From assembly GCF_005146945.1 (NCBI RefSeq), contig NZ_SWMS01000021.1, forward strand, positions 49,853-113,852: a stretch of DNA of 64,000 nt, written 5' to 3'. Shown here in pieces: positions 24,691 to 32,826 of this stretch. The DNA is from Prauserella endophytica (lineage in GTDB: Bacteria > Actinomycetota > Actinomycetes > Mycobacteriales > Pseudonocardiaceae). Both the position numbers and the translations under genes were made by a program. Below the pieces are notes generated by a model, which was not told the origin of the DNA, did no database searches, and saw only the letters and a program-made list of their open reading frames with translations. Each line of letters starts with the position of its first letter. Position 1 is the first letter of the stretch.

Positions 24691-25599
24691 TTATCGGCCC
24701 GCCCACCGCCGCCAGAGGACGCCTCGGCGGACGCTCGCGCGTCCGCCGATCCCGGCGCGGGCCCACAGCGTCGCGGGCAGTCGCGCCGCGACCTCGGCGA
24801 GTACCCGGCAGCGGAGCCTCGTCCGGAAGTTGGCCGCGGAGGGCACGTCGTGGCGCAGGGGCAGCAGCGCCGTGATGGCGGCGAACCGCGCCAGCTCCCG
24901 CGCCGCCACGATCGCCGGGGCGCAGCGCACGAGCATGAGCAGCCGGTTGCGTTCGTTCCACCGGTGAAACAGGGGCGAGCCCGGCCGGGTGCTCGCGCCG
25001 TGCCGGTGCCGCGCGACGGCGTCCGGCGCCACGGCGACGTCCCACCCGGCGAGCCGCAGCCGCCACGCCGTGTCGGTGTCCTCGTAGTAGCAGAAGAAGG
25101 CGGCCGGGACCGAGCCCTCGGCCCGGAGCGCGTCGGTGCGCAGCAGCGCGGCGCCGCCGCAGAAGCCGAAGGGCTCACCCGGCGTGACCAGGTCGGCGCC
25201 GTGCCCGTCGGCGGTGAGGCGCACACCGAGCGACTGCGGGGTCCCGTCGGGGTACTCCAGCCGGGAGGCGACGGCGGCGACGCCCGGCCGCATTGCGTCC
25301 TCCAGCGCGGCCAGCCAGCCCGGTTCCGGCGCGGCGTCGTCGTTCAGCCACGCCACGTACTCGGTGTCCACAGCGGACAGCGCGGCCGCGAGCCCGCCCG
25401 CGTAACCGGCGTTGCGGGGCAGGCGCAGCACCTCCGGACGGGAGGGATGTTCCGCGAGCAGCCGGGCCGAACCGTCGTCGGAGGCGTTGTCCACGACCAG
25501 CGTCCGGTGTGGACGATCCTGTGCCGCGAGCGCGTCGAGGCAGTCGGTCAGGTGCGCGGCGCCACGCCAGGTGACGACGACGACGGTGGTTGCGGGCAC
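24691..25599 (-). CDS. GT2 family glycosyltransferase
   Basis: A 302-residue GT-A fold transferase. TTVVVVTWRGAAHLTDCL starts the nucleotide-binding domain, VDNASDDGS follows, the metal-binding acidic site is WLNDDAAPEPG, and FFCYYEDTDTAWRLRLAGW is the usual acceptor-side block of rhamnosyltransferase-like enzymes. GTG 25599 lies 17 bp from the GTG of the divergent GT4 gene. TATTCT sits a few bases before it, so the mRNA may be leaderless. First gene of the minus-strand glycosyltransferase set. Confidence 0.88.
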   Translation of the reverse strand: MPATTVVVVTWRGAAHLTDCLDALAAQDRPHRTLVVDNASDDGSARLLAEHPSRPEVLRLPRNAGYAGGLAAALSAVDTEYVAWLNDDAAPEPGWLAALEDAMRPGVAAVASRLEYPDGTPQSLGVRLTADGHGADLVTPGEPFGFCGGAALLRTDALRAEGSVPAAFFCYYEDTDTAWRLRLAGWDVAVAPDAVARHRHGASTRPGSPLFHRWNERNRLLMLVRCAPAIVAARELARFAAITALLPLRHDVPSAANFRTRLRCRVLAEVAARLPATLWARAGIGGRASVRRGVLWRRWAGR

Positions 25600-25616
25600 G
25601 CGGGCAGAATAGCGGC

Positions 25617-26720
25617 GTGGGTGAACTCGTCGTGCTCGCAGAGCAGCTGCTGGCGCCCGTTCCAGGAGGTACGGGCCGCTACACCGCCGAGCTGCTGCGC
25701 GCGCTGGCGGAGACGGTGCCCGAGGGCTGGACGCTTTCCAGCGCCGTGGCGAGGCACGGCGACGTCGAGCCCGCCCGCGTCGAGGGCGTGCGGGGCCCCC
25801 TGCGGCTGCCGTTGCCGAGGAAGGCGCTGGTGGCGGCGTGGCAGTACGGCCTGCCGCTGTGGCCCGGCGGCACGGCGATGCACGCGCCGACCCCGTTGGC
25901 GCCGCCGCGGGCGGGCCGGGGCCGGACGCTGTCGGTGACCGTGCACGACACGGTGCCCTGGACCCATCCCGAGACGCTCACCCCGAGGGGAGTGGCGTGG
26001 CACCGGTCGATGATCACCAGGGCGGCGGCGAGGGCCGACGCGCTCGTGGTGCCCACGCACGCGGTCGCCCGTGAGCTGGCCGCGTATGTGCCGGGGGCCG
26101 AGGGCGCGCACGTGATCGGGCACGGGGTCACCGCGCTGCCCGATCGGGTGCCGATGGAGCTGCCGCCCCGGTACGTGCTCGCGATCGGCACCCTCGAACC
26201 GCGCAAGGGGATCGACGTGCTCGTGCGCGCCATGACCGGGCTCGACGAGCCGCTGCTGCTCGCGGGCCAGCCCGGCTGGGGCGGGCTCGACCCGCTGCGG
26301 CTCGCGGCGGAGGCAGGCCTGCGCGACGGTCAGGTCCGCGTGCTCGGCAGGCTCACCGACGCCGAGCTGGCGACCGTGCTGAGTTGCGCGACGGTGCTGG
26401 CCGCGCCCAGCCTCGCGGAGGGGTTCGGGCTGCCCGTGCTCGAGGCCATGGCGGCCGGGGTGCCGGTGGTCCACTCCGACGCTCCCGCGCTGGCCGAGGT
26501 GGCCGGGGGAGCGGGCCGCGTGGTGCCGCGTGGTGACGCTGTGGCGCTCGGCTCGGCGTTGCGCGAGGTCCTCGGCTCCGCCCGGACGGCGAAGGAGCTG
26601 GCCGAGGCCGGGCGGGCCAGAGCGGCCGCGTTCTCGTGGCGGGCCGCCGCCGAGGCGGTCTGGACGATCCACACCACGAGTTCGTTGGATCCTGTCCGGC
26701 CGGAGTCGCCGGGGCCGTAG
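25617..26720 (+). CDS. GT4 family glycosyltransferase
   Basis: A 367-residue GT-B transferase. The glycine-rich acceptor loop is PVPGGTGRYTAELL, TVHDTVPWTHPE is a typical central motif, and the donor site is YVLAIGTLEPRKGIDVL plus LAEGFGLPVLEAMAAGVPVV. GTG 25617 (VGELVVLAEQ) is the likely start; upstream in-frame codons lie inside the divergent gene. Only 17 bp separate it from that gene, and the gap contains AGAATA, which could be a -10 in both directions. The next GT4 starts 9 bp downstream. Confidence 0.88.
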   Translation: MGELVVLAEQLLAPVPGGTGRYTAELLRALAETVPEGWTLSSAVARHGDVEPARVEGVRGPLRLPLPRKALVAAWQYGLPLWPGGTAMHAPTPLAPPRAGRGRTLSVTVHDTVPWTHPETLTPRGVAWHRSMITRAAARADALVVPTHAVARELAAYVPGAEGAHVIGHGVTALPDRVPMELPPRYVLAIGTLEPRKGIDVLVRAMTGLDEPLLLAGQPGWGGLDPLRLAAEAGLRDGQVRVLGRLTDAELATVLSCATVLAAPSLAEGFGLPVLEAMAAGVPVVHSDAPALAEVAGGAGRVVPRGDAVALGSALREVLGSARTAKELAEAGRARAAAFSWRAAAEAVWTIHTTSSLDPVRPESPGP

Positions 26721-26729
26721 TCTGCACGG

Positions 26730-27878
26730 GTGGCAGAACCACGCGTGTTGATCGACGCCACGGCCGTGCCGGCCGATCGTGGCGGCGTGGGTCGGTACGT
26801 CGACTCCCTCGTGGCCGCGCTCGACGTGGCCGGTGCCGACATCACCGTCGTGTGCCAGCCGAGGGACGTCCAGCTGTACGCCGAGCTGGCTCCGCGCTCG
26901 CGGGTGGTGGGCGCCGCCGAGTCGACCGCGACCAGGACGGCCCGCCTGACCTGGGAACAGACCACGCTGCCGAGGCTCGTCCGGAGACTCGGCGTGGACG
27001 TGGTCCACTCCCCGCACTACACGATGCCGCTCGCCAGCCGGGCGGCATCGGTCGTGACACTGCACGACGCGACCTTCTTCACGGACGCCGTGCTGCACTC
27101 CTCGGTGAAGGCCCGCTTCTTCCGTGCGTGGACCGCCACGGCCCTGAGCAGGGCATCGGTGTGCGTGGTGCCGAGCGCGGCGACCGCGGAGGAGCTGGCC
27201 AGGGTCACGCGCGTGCGGGGCGCGCAGGTGGAGATCATCCAACACGGGGTCGACGAGGAGCGGTTCCACCCTCCGTCACCGGAGGAGATCCGCGCGGCCC
27301 GCGACGCCGTGGGCCTCGGCGACACCCCGTACGTCGCGTTCCTCGGCGCGCTCGAACCCCGTAAGAACGTTCCCGCGCTGATCAGGGGCTTCGCGCTCGC
27401 GGTGGCCGACCGGCCGGAACCGCCCGCGCTAGTGCTCGCCGGGCAGCCCGGCTGGGACCGGCAGGTGGAGAACGCGCTCGACGCCGTGCCGCACCGGCTG
27501 CGCGTCATCCGCGCCGGGTACCTGCCGTTCGGCACGCTCGCCGGGTTCCTCGGCGGCGCCGACCTGGTCGCCTACCCGAGCCTCGGCGAGGGCTTCGGGC
27601 TGCCGGTGCTGGAGGCCATGGCATCGGGTGCGTGCGTGCTCACCACGCGCAGGCTCGCGCTGCCGGAGGTGGGCGGTGACGCGGTGGCCTACTGCGGCGT
27701 GGGCGCGGGCGATGTCGCGGCGGCCCTGAGCGAGCTGCTCGATGACCCGATGCGCAGGGCCTCGCTCGCCGAGGCCGCGCAGCGCAGGGCGAAGGACTTC
27801 TCGTGGGCCACGAGCGCCGAGCGTCATCGGGAGGCCTACGACCGCGCGTTCCACCGGCACCGCACCCGTGAGATGTGA
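26730..27878 (+). CDS. GT4 family glycosyltransferase
   Basis: A 382-residue GT-B transferase, close in type to the gene just upstream. RVLIDATAVPADRGGVGRYVDSL is the N-terminal loop; VVHSPHYTMPL and TLHDATFFTD follow; the donor domain has YVAFLGALEPRKNVPAL and SLGEGFGLPVLEAMASGACVL. GTG 26730 start, 9 bp after the previous stop, so the two form an operon. Convergent with the DUF3800-like gene; a promoter-like sequence and hairpin lie in between. Confidence 0.88.
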   Translation: MAEPRVLIDATAVPADRGGVGRYVDSLVAALDVAGADITVVCQPRDVQLYAELAPRSRVVGAAESTATRTARLTWEQTTLPRLVRRLGVDVVHSPHYTMPLASRAASVVTLHDATFFTDAVLHSSVKARFFRAWTATALSRASVCVVPSAATAEELARVTRVRGAQVEIIQHGVDEERFHPPSPEEIRAARDAVGLGDTPYVAFLGALEPRKNVPALIRGFALAVADRPEPPALVLAGQPGWDRQVENALDAVPHRLRVIRAGYLPFGTLAGFLGGADLVAYPSLGEGFGLPVLEAMASGACVLTTRRLALPEVGGDAVAYCGVGAGDVAAALSELLDDPMRRASLAEAAQRRAKDFSWATSAERHREAYDRAFHRHRTREM

Positions 27879-27879
27879 G

Positions 27880-27909
27880 GTGACAGGGGGAAGAAGGAAG
27901 GGGTATGGT
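27880..27909 (+). promoter_or_regulatory. Promoter-like GTGACA-N18-TATGGT
   Basis: GTGACA (27880-27885) and TATGGT (27904-27909) are separated by 18 bp, a plausible housekeeping sigma promoter. It begins 2 bp after the stop of the GT4 gene and points at a 120-bp gap that has no plus-strand gene, only structured sequence. Confidence 0.4.
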
Positions 27910-27913
27910 TGTC

Positions 27914-27983
27914 GGTGCGAAGCTCCTGTGGAGCCGAGTATGAGGGCCCGCGACGCGTCCGGACGGTCGTCTCGCGGGCCTTT
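27914..27983 (+). ncRNA. Candidate small RNA ending in an intrinsic terminator
   Basis: From the predicted start near 27914 the sequence forms a small hairpin (GCTCC-tgt-GGAGC, about 27922-27934) and then a strong one (GGCCCGCGA at 27945-27953 paired with TCGCGGGCC at 27972-27980) followed by TTT. A promoter-like pair lies upstream. Together these suggest a transcript of about 70 nt. The same hairpin could simply end the two convergent genes, so the RNA is a hypothesis. No known RNA family was recognised. Confidence 0.35.
27945..27983. terminator. Hairpin with short T-run between convergent genes
   Basis: A nine-pair GC stem, GGCCCGCGA with TCGCGGGCC, plus a smaller inner pairing in the 18-nt loop, is followed by TTTCG. 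It is one of the few hairpins in this window with any T-run. It lies between the GT4 operon and the convergent DUF3800-like gene. Confidence 0.75.
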
Positions 27984-27997
27984 CGCCTGTCCGGGCC

Positions 27998-28531
27998 TCA
28001 TAGGCGCACGACCTCGGCGATGATGCCCGCGACGCGCCTGCGGTACTCGCCGCCCGCTCCGTGACACCAGGTCACCGCGTCAGCGATCCAGAGCAACGGC
28101 TCGGCCGTCGACTCGAAGTGTTCATAGGTCAGGTCGGTCTTCGACGGCCGGAACCCTAGTACCCGCTGCAGCGTTCGCTTGTCGTCGACATCGCGGTGCC
28201 CGCGCGAGTCGAGCACCAGCCGTCGCGCACCGACGTCGAGCAGGTCGCCCGCCAGCTCCTCCAGGCATCGCTGGCGAGCGTCTTCCTGGGCTTTCGGCGA
28301 GCAGCAGGCCGAGTAGATCCTCGTGGGCACACCGAGCCTGGCGATCCGGTCGGCGAGTTCACGTCTTCGCGGTGGTTTCTCCTTCTTGAAGTGCAGCTCC
28401 CGTGCTCCGGGCAGCAGCAGTCTGCTCAGCTCCCGGCGAGCGGGTCTGAGCTGAGCGGGTTCCACGATCGTCACTCCGAGCAGGTAAAGCCCGGTTCGCG
28501 TGGATTCGTCGACGAAGGCGTGCACCGTCAT
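27998..28531 (-). CDS. DUF3800-like protein
   Basis: A 177-residue soluble protein. HAFVDESTRTGLYLLGVTIV resembles the start of DUF3800 proteins, predicted RNase H-fold enzymes with an early acidic residue. Later acidic residues fall in RLVLDSRGHRDVDD, and LLWIADAVTWCHG is similar to the family's C-terminal helix. HFKKEKPPRRRELADRI is a basic middle. DUF3800 genes are often accessory and sometimes near mobile or defence genes, but no such neighbour is seen. ATG 28531 is chosen; ATG 28540 is possible. Divergent from wbbL. Confidence 0.6.
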   Translation of the reverse strand: MTVHAFVDESTRTGLYLLGVTIVEPAQLRPARRELSRLLLPGARELHFKKEKPPRRRELADRIARLGVPTRIYSACCSPKAQEDARQRCLEELAGDLLDVGARRLVLDSRGHRDVDDKRTLQRVLGFRPSKTDLTYEHFESTAEPLLWIADAVTWCHGAGGEYRRRVAGIIAEVVRL

Positions 28532-28618
28532 CCGGCCCATCTTGCCGTCGACCCCCGACAGGAGTGCGCACAAGGACCGGTCGGGAACTACCCACCGTGC
28601 CGGGTGCACAATGGCCGC

Positions 28619-29482
28619 GTGACCGAGCCGAAGACCTACGGCGACGGCGTCGCCGTGGTGACCGTGACGTACTCGCCAGGGGAAACGCTGGAGCGGTTCC
28701 TCGACACGCTCGCCAAGGCGACCGACCGCGACGTGCGGGTCGTCCTTGCCGACAACGGCTCCGTCGACGGCGCTCCCGAGAAGGCCGCCGAGCGCGAGAA
28801 CGTGCACCTGCTTCGCACCGGCGAGAACCTCGGCTACGGCACCGCCGCCAACCGGGGCGTCGCCGAGCTCGACGACAGCGTCGGCTGGGTCGTCATCGCC
28901 AACCCCGATCTCGAATGGGACCCCGGCTCGCTCGACGCGCTTCTCGAGGTCGCCAAGCGCTGGCCGCGCGGAGGGGCGTTCGGTCCGCTCATCCGCGAGC
29001 CGGACGGCACCGTGTACCCGTCGGCGCGGCTGCTGCCCTCGCTCGGGCGCGGTGTCGGGCACGCGATCTTCGGCAAGATCTGGCGCGGCAACCCGTGGAC
29101 CCGCGCCTATCGGCAGGAGACCGGGGAGCCGACGGAGCGCACCGCGGGCTGGCTGTCGGGTTCGTGTCAGCTCGTCCGGCGTGAGGCGTTCGACTCCGTC
29201 GACGGGTTCGATCCGCGCTACTTCATGTACTTCGAGGACGTCGACCTTGGCGACCGGCTCACGCGTGCGGGCTGGCTCAACGTGTACGCGCCGTCGGCCT
29301 CGGTGATGCACATCGGCGGGCAGGCCACGTCGAAGGCGTCGGCGAAGATGCTCGCCGCCCACCACGACAGCGCCTACCGTTACCTCGCCGACCGGCACCG
29401 CGGGCTGCTGTGGAAGCCGCTGCTGCTGGCGATCCGCGCGGGGCTGGCCGTCCGCCTGCGGCTGGAGACCCGCCGCGGCTGA
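28619..29482 (+). CDS. wbbL: Decaprenyl-diphospho-GlcNAc L-rhamnosyltransferase, WbbL-like
   Basis: A 287-residue GT2 enzyme. In mycobacteria WbbL adds rhamnose from dTDP-rhamnose to GlcNAc-PP-decaprenol, making the linker that joins arabinogalactan to peptidoglycan. Seen here: VAVVTVTYSPGETLERFL, LADNGSVDGAPEKA, NLGYGTAANRGV, the acidic site VIANPDLEWDPGS and YFMYFEDVDLGDRLTRAGW. GTG 28619 starts the family-like sequence. Linked to rfbB-rfbD upstream and the sugar-nucleotide synthase downstream, as in the Rv3264c-Rv3266c region. Followed by a long palindrome. Confidence 0.9.
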   Translation: MTEPKTYGDGVAVVTVTYSPGETLERFLDTLAKATDRDVRVVLADNGSVDGAPEKAAERENVHLLRTGENLGYGTAANRGVAELDDSVGWVVIANPDLEWDPGSLDALLEVAKRWPRGGAFGPLIREPDGTVYPSARLLPSLGRGVGHAIFGKIWRGNPWTRAYRQETGEPTERTAGWLSGSCQLVRREAFDSVDGFDPRYFMYFEDVDLGDRLTRAGWLNVYAPSASVMHIGGQATSKASAKMLAAHHDSAYRYLADRHRGLLWKPLLLAIRAGLAVRLRLETRRG

Positions 29483-29502
29483 GGCCACGCTCGACGGCAG
29501 CC

Positions 29503-29555
29503 GCAGTGAAGGCCACCATGCCTGCGTTGAACGCAGTGATGGTGGCCTTCACTGC
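29503..29555. repeat. GTGAAGGCCACC-family palindrome
   Basis: A palindrome of about 24-bp arms with two mismatches, starting GCAGTGAAGGCCACC at 29503 and ending GGTGGCCTTCACTGC at 29555. It lies between convergent wbbL and a hypothetical gene. Same subfamily as the elements at 36583 and 48453. Confidence 0.85.
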
Positions 29556-29596
29556 AGTCGGGTGCCGTAGTCGGGGCTGCGGTCGGGTGCTGCGGG

Positions 29597-29956
29597 TCAG
29601 AGTCCTTCTAGGCGGCGGGCGACGTTCGAGCGGGTGGGCATGGTGCGAGTGGTCGGGACCAATCCGCTGATCTCCGTCTGCTCGACCTCCGGCTCGGCAT
29701 TCGCCGCCTGAGCGGCGTCGAGCCGCGTGGTCGGCTGCGACTCGGCCAGGTGGCTGTCGCTGCTCTCGATGAACGACGCCGACAGTTTCGTCGTGGTGTC
29801 CGGGTCCTGCTCGGTGTCGAGCCGCCGGACGACCGATCCCGGGATCTGCTGCGTGTTCGCGGCATCCATCGGCGACGTCATGTTGTCCGGCGTCACCACA
29901 CCGTCGCGCGTCTGCGCGCGGGACAGCACGGCGTTCGCCCGATCGCGGGGATCCAT
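29597..29956 (-). CDS. Conserved hypothetical protein, 119 aa
   Basis: A 119-residue hydrophilic protein with no membrane segment. It begins MDPRDRANAVLSRAQTRDG and continues with VTPDNMTSPMDAANTQQIP, a pattern I recall from short Pseudonocardiaceae proteins near wbbL, but no function is known. The middle is acidic and Ser/Thr rich, likely disordered. ATG 29956 is preceded by GGGGAGGCGAGGG. It is divergent from the NDP-sugar synthase gene, with 150 bp between. Confidence 0.7.
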   Translation of the reverse strand: MDPRDRANAVLSRAQTRDGVVTPDNMTSPMDAANTQQIPGSVVRRLDTEQDPDTTTKLSASFIESSDSHLAESQPTTRLDAAQAANAEPEVEQTEISGLVPTTRTMPTRSNVARRLEGL

Positions 29957-30106
29957 TCCCTCGCCTCCCCGATACTTCAACCGAGGCCCTCTCTCGCCGG
30001 GGCCGCCGCGTTGCTGTCTAGGGTAGGCCCTCCGGCCGCTCACCGTCAGCGTTTCCCCCGGTTTGTCGCCGGATGATCGCAGCCGAGGAAGGGAAAGGTG
30101 CTCGTG

Positions 30107-31186
30107 ATGACGTCCGTGACCGGAGCCGACGCCGTCGTGCTCGTCGGTGGCAAGGGCACTCGCCTGCGCCCGCTCACGCTCTCCGCGCCGAAACCCATGC
30201 TCCCCACCGCGGGCGCGCCGTTCCTCTCGCACCTGCTGTCGCGGATCCGGGAGGCGGGGATCACGCACGTGGTGCTCGGCACGTCGTACCGCGCCGAGGT
30301 GTTCGAGGACTACTTCGGCGACGGTTCCTCGCTCGGGCTGGAGATCGAGTACGTCGTGGAGGAGGAGCCGCTCGACACCGGCGGCGCCATCCGCAACGTC
30401 GCCGGCCACCTCCGCGCCGACGACGTCGTGATCTTCAACGGCGACATCCTGTCCGGCGCGGACCTCGGCGCGCTCGTCGCGACCCACCGCGACGCGTCGG
30501 CCGACGTCACGCTGCACCTTCAGCGCGTAGCCGACCCGAGCCGGTTCGGCTCCGTGCCGACCGACGCGAACGGGCGCGTGACGGCGTTCCTGGAGAAGAC
30601 GCCGAACCCGCCGACCGACCAGATCAACGCCGGGTGCTACGTGTTCCGGCGCGAGGTGGTCGAGGCCATTCCCGCCGGGCGGCGGGTGTCGGTCGAGCGC
30701 GAGACTTTCCCCGGCCTGCTCGCCGAGGGCGCGCACGTGCACGGTTTCGTCGACAGCTCCTACTGGCTCGACGTCGGCACGCCCGAGGCGTTCGTGCGCG
30801 GATCGGCGGATCTCGTGCGCGGGCTGGCCCCCACGTCGGCGCTGCCAGGACCGGTCGGCGAGGTGCTGCGGCTCGACGGCGCCACGGTGGCCGACGACGC
30901 GGAGGTCACCGGCGGCACCACGCTCGGCGCCGGGTCCGTCGTGGGCGCGGGCGCGCGCGTGAAGGGATCCGTGCTCTTCGACGGCGCGCGGGTGGAAGAT
31001 GGTGCCGTGGTGGAGAACTCGGTCCTCGGCACGGGTGCCCGCGTCGGCGCCGGTGCCGTGCTGCGGGGTGTGGTGCTCGGCGACGGAGCCTCGGTCGGCG
31101 CCGGATGCGAACTGCTCGACGGGGCGCGGGTGTGGCCGGACGCGGTGCTGCCACCCGGCTCGATTCGGTTCTCCAGCGATGCCTGA
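30107..31186 (+). CDS. NDP-sugar pyrophosphorylase, mannose-1-phosphate guanylyltransferase type
   Basis: A 359-residue nucleotidyltransferase that makes an NDP-sugar from sugar-1-phosphate and NTP. The N-terminal signature is VVLVGGKGTRLRPLTLSAPKPMLP. The metal-binding Asp lies in VIFNGDILSG, and substrate motifs LEKTPNPPTDQINAGCYVF and YWLDVGTPEAF follow. The last 100 residues are left-handed beta-helix hexapeptide repeats. It matches Rv3264c, a GDP-mannose pyrophosphorylase, in context. ATG 30107 with AAAGG upstream is preferred over GTG 30098. Its end overlaps the next gene by 8 bp. Confidence 0.88.
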   Translation: MTSVTGADAVVLVGGKGTRLRPLTLSAPKPMLPTAGAPFLSHLLSRIREAGITHVVLGTSYRAEVFEDYFGDGSSLGLEIEYVVEEEPLDTGGAIRNVAGHLRADDVVIFNGDILSGADLGALVATHRDASADVTLHLQRVADPSRFGSVPTDANGRVTAFLEKTPNPPTDQINAGCYVFRREVVEAIPAGRRVSVERETFPGLLAEGAHVHGFVDSSYWLDVGTPEAFVRGSADLVRGLAPTSALPGPVGEVLRLDGATVADDAEVTGGTTLGAGSVVGAGARVKGSVLFDGARVEDGAVVENSVLGTGARVGAGAVLRGVVLGDGASVGAGCELLDGARVWPDAVLPPGSIRFSSDA

Positions 31187-32090
31187 GCTGTTCCGCCGCT
31201 GGGAACCGGACTTCCCGGTGGACGTCTCCTCGGCGATCGCGCCGCTGCGGCGCGGCCGGGGCGACCCGTGCCTGCGCCAGGACGGTGCGGGCCGGTTGTG
31301 GCTCACCGCGAACACCGAGGGCGGCCCCGGCACGCTCGTGCTGGTGTGCCGCACGGACGGCGCGGTGGAGGCCAAGGCGTGGGGCGGCGGGGCCGAGCTC
31401 CTGCTCGACGGGTTGCCCGCGCTGCTCGGCGCGGACGATGACGACTCCGGCTTCGTCGCCCACCACGACGCCGTCGCCTGGGCGCGGCGGCAGCGGCCGC
31501 TGCTGCGACTCGGTGCGACGGGCCGCGTGTGGGACGTGCTGATCCCCTCGGTGCTGGAGCAGAAGGTCACCGGGCACGAGGCGCGCCGCTCGTGGCGGGA
31601 GCTGTGCCGCCGCTTCGGCGAGCCCGCGCCCGGCCCCACTCCCGAGGGGATGCGGGTGCCGCCGACGCCGTCGGCGATCCGCTCCATAGTGGACTGGAAC
31701 TGGCACAAGGCCGGTGTGGACGTGAGCAGGCGCAGGGCGTTGCTCGCGGCGGCGAGCGTGGCGCCGAGGCTGGAGCGGGCCGTCGAGCTGCGTGGCGCGG
31801 AGGGACGCGCGCTGCTGCGGAAGGTGCCTGGCATCGGCGTGTGGACGGCGGCCGAGATCGCCCAGCGCGCGTGGGGTGACCCGGACGCGGTGAGCTTCGG
31901 CGACTTCCACATTCCCACCGTCGTCGGGCACGCGCTCGTCGGCAGGGCTCTCGACGACGAGGGCATGCGGGCCGTGCTGGCGCCGTATGCGCCGCAGCGG
32001 CAGCGCGCGGTGCGCTACCTGGAGGCCGCCGGGTTCTCGCGGCCCAGGTTCGGCCCGCGCTACCCGGTGCGCGACTACCGCGCGATCTGA
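31179..32090 (+). CDS. DNA-3-methyladenine glycosylase II (AlkA) family protein
   Basis: A 303-residue helix-hairpin-helix DNA glycosylase likely to remove alkylated purines. The HhH motif is LRKVPGIGVWTAAEIAQRAW (about 214-233), followed by SFGDFHIP, which holds the catalytic aspartate. Earlier parts include VWDVLIPSVLEQKVTGHEA, the usual helix carrying a conserved EQ. ATG 31179 overlaps the stop of the nucleotidyltransferase gene, so translation is coupled. The 3' end overlaps the convergent GntR gene by 16 bp. Confidence 0.88.
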   Translation: MPELFRRWEPDFPVDVSSAIAPLRRGRGDPCLRQDGAGRLWLTANTEGGPGTLVLVCRTDGAVEAKAWGGGAELLLDGLPALLGADDDDSGFVAHHDAVAWARRQRPLLRLGATGRVWDVLIPSVLEQKVTGHEARRSWRELCRRFGEPAPGPTPEGMRVPPTPSAIRSIVDWNWHKAGVDVSRRRALLAAASVAPRLERAVELRGAEGRALLRKVPGIGVWTAAEIAQRAWGDPDAVSFGDFHIPTVVGHALVGRALDDEGMRAVLAPYAPQRQRAVRYLEAAGFSRPRFGPRYPVRDYRAI

Positions 32091-32773
32091 CGGTAGGCGT
32101 CGAGCAGCTGCGCCTCGGCGATGTCGAGGTAGGACTCCATCCTGCGCTCGGCCTCGGTGAACTCGCCCTTGGTCAGCAGGTCGGCGATGCCGCGGTTGAG
32201 CTCGATGTAGGGCTCGTGGAACTCACGCGGGCGGGCCATCACGTGGAAGGCCAGCCGCAGCTCCGCCACCACCCTGCGCATGATGTCGTCCACGCGCGGG
32301 CTGCCGAGCAGGCCCGTGACGGCCTGGTGGAACCGGATGTTCGCGGTGCCGACGTCGACCCAGCGCTCCTGCGGCGCCGCCTCCTCGGCGATGGCGACCT
32401 CTGCGTCGATCGCGGCGATGCGCTCCGTGTCGGCCAGTGGGCCGTAGCGGATGGCGCTGGTCTCCAGCACGCGCCGGGTGCGGTAAAGGTCCACGATGTC
32501 GTCGGCGTCGAGCACCCGGACGAACACGCCGCGATGGAACTCGTGCACCAGCAGTCGCTCGTGGACGAGCAGGCGGAACGCCTCACGCAGTGTGTTGCGG
32601 GAAACCGAGAGCGCGCGGCCGGCGCTTTCCTCGGAGAGCCGGGTACCCGGGGGGAGCGCGCCTTCGATGATGCGCTGTCGCAGGAGGTCGGCGACGCGTT
32701 CGGCCGTGCTGGTGCGGTCGAGCAGTGAGCGGTCGCCCGCGAGCAGATCCACCCACGGGTCTGTGGCGGCCAT
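32075..32773 (-). CDS. GntR family regulator, FadR/FCD type
   Basis: A 232-residue repressor-type regulator. The winged helix (about 22-90) reads VADLLRQRIIEGALPPGTRLSE and SVSRNTLREAFRLL; the C-terminal FCD domain (about 93-220) carries the metal/ligand residues in TANIRFHQAVTGLLGS and FHVMARPREFHEPYIELNRGI. It is divergent from the NRAMP-like transporter and 5-oxoprolinase genes. Its family operator consensus occurs in that gap, exactly between -35 and -10, so it most likely represses that operon until a ligand, perhaps an amino acid or 5-oxoproline, binds. Confidence 0.9.
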   Translation of the reverse strand: MAATDPWVDLLAGDRSLLDRTSTAERVADLLRQRIIEGALPPGTRLSEESAGRALSVSRNTLREAFRLLVHERLLVHEFHRGVFVRVLDADDIVDLYRTRRVLETSAIRYGPLADTERIAAIDAEVAIAEEAAPQERWVDVGTANIRFHQAVTGLLGSPRVDDIMRRVVAELRLAFHVMARPREFHEPYIELNRGIADLLTKGEFTEAERRMESYLDIAEAQLLDAYRQIAR

Positions 32774-32826
32774 GACCCCTCCGTTCCGTGTGATCGCAGC
32801 TTAACAAAAGAAGTTCGACAAGGGTC

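Noticed and set aside
22099..25938. 1279-codon open frame opposite the glycosyltransferase genes
   Set aside because: It mirrors the opposite strand's GC-rich codons, with His/Arg/Gly/Val-rich composition; the minus strand encodes recognisable transferases.
27998..29956. A defence island around the DUF3800-like gene
   Set aside because: Neighbours are glycan enzymes and a conserved small protein; no nuclease, restriction or toxin genes.
29957..31966. N-terminal two-thirds of a 789-codon minus-strand frame
   Set aside because: Only the last 119 codons look real and have a ribosome site at 29956; the rest is antisense to the nucleotidyltransferase and glycosylase.
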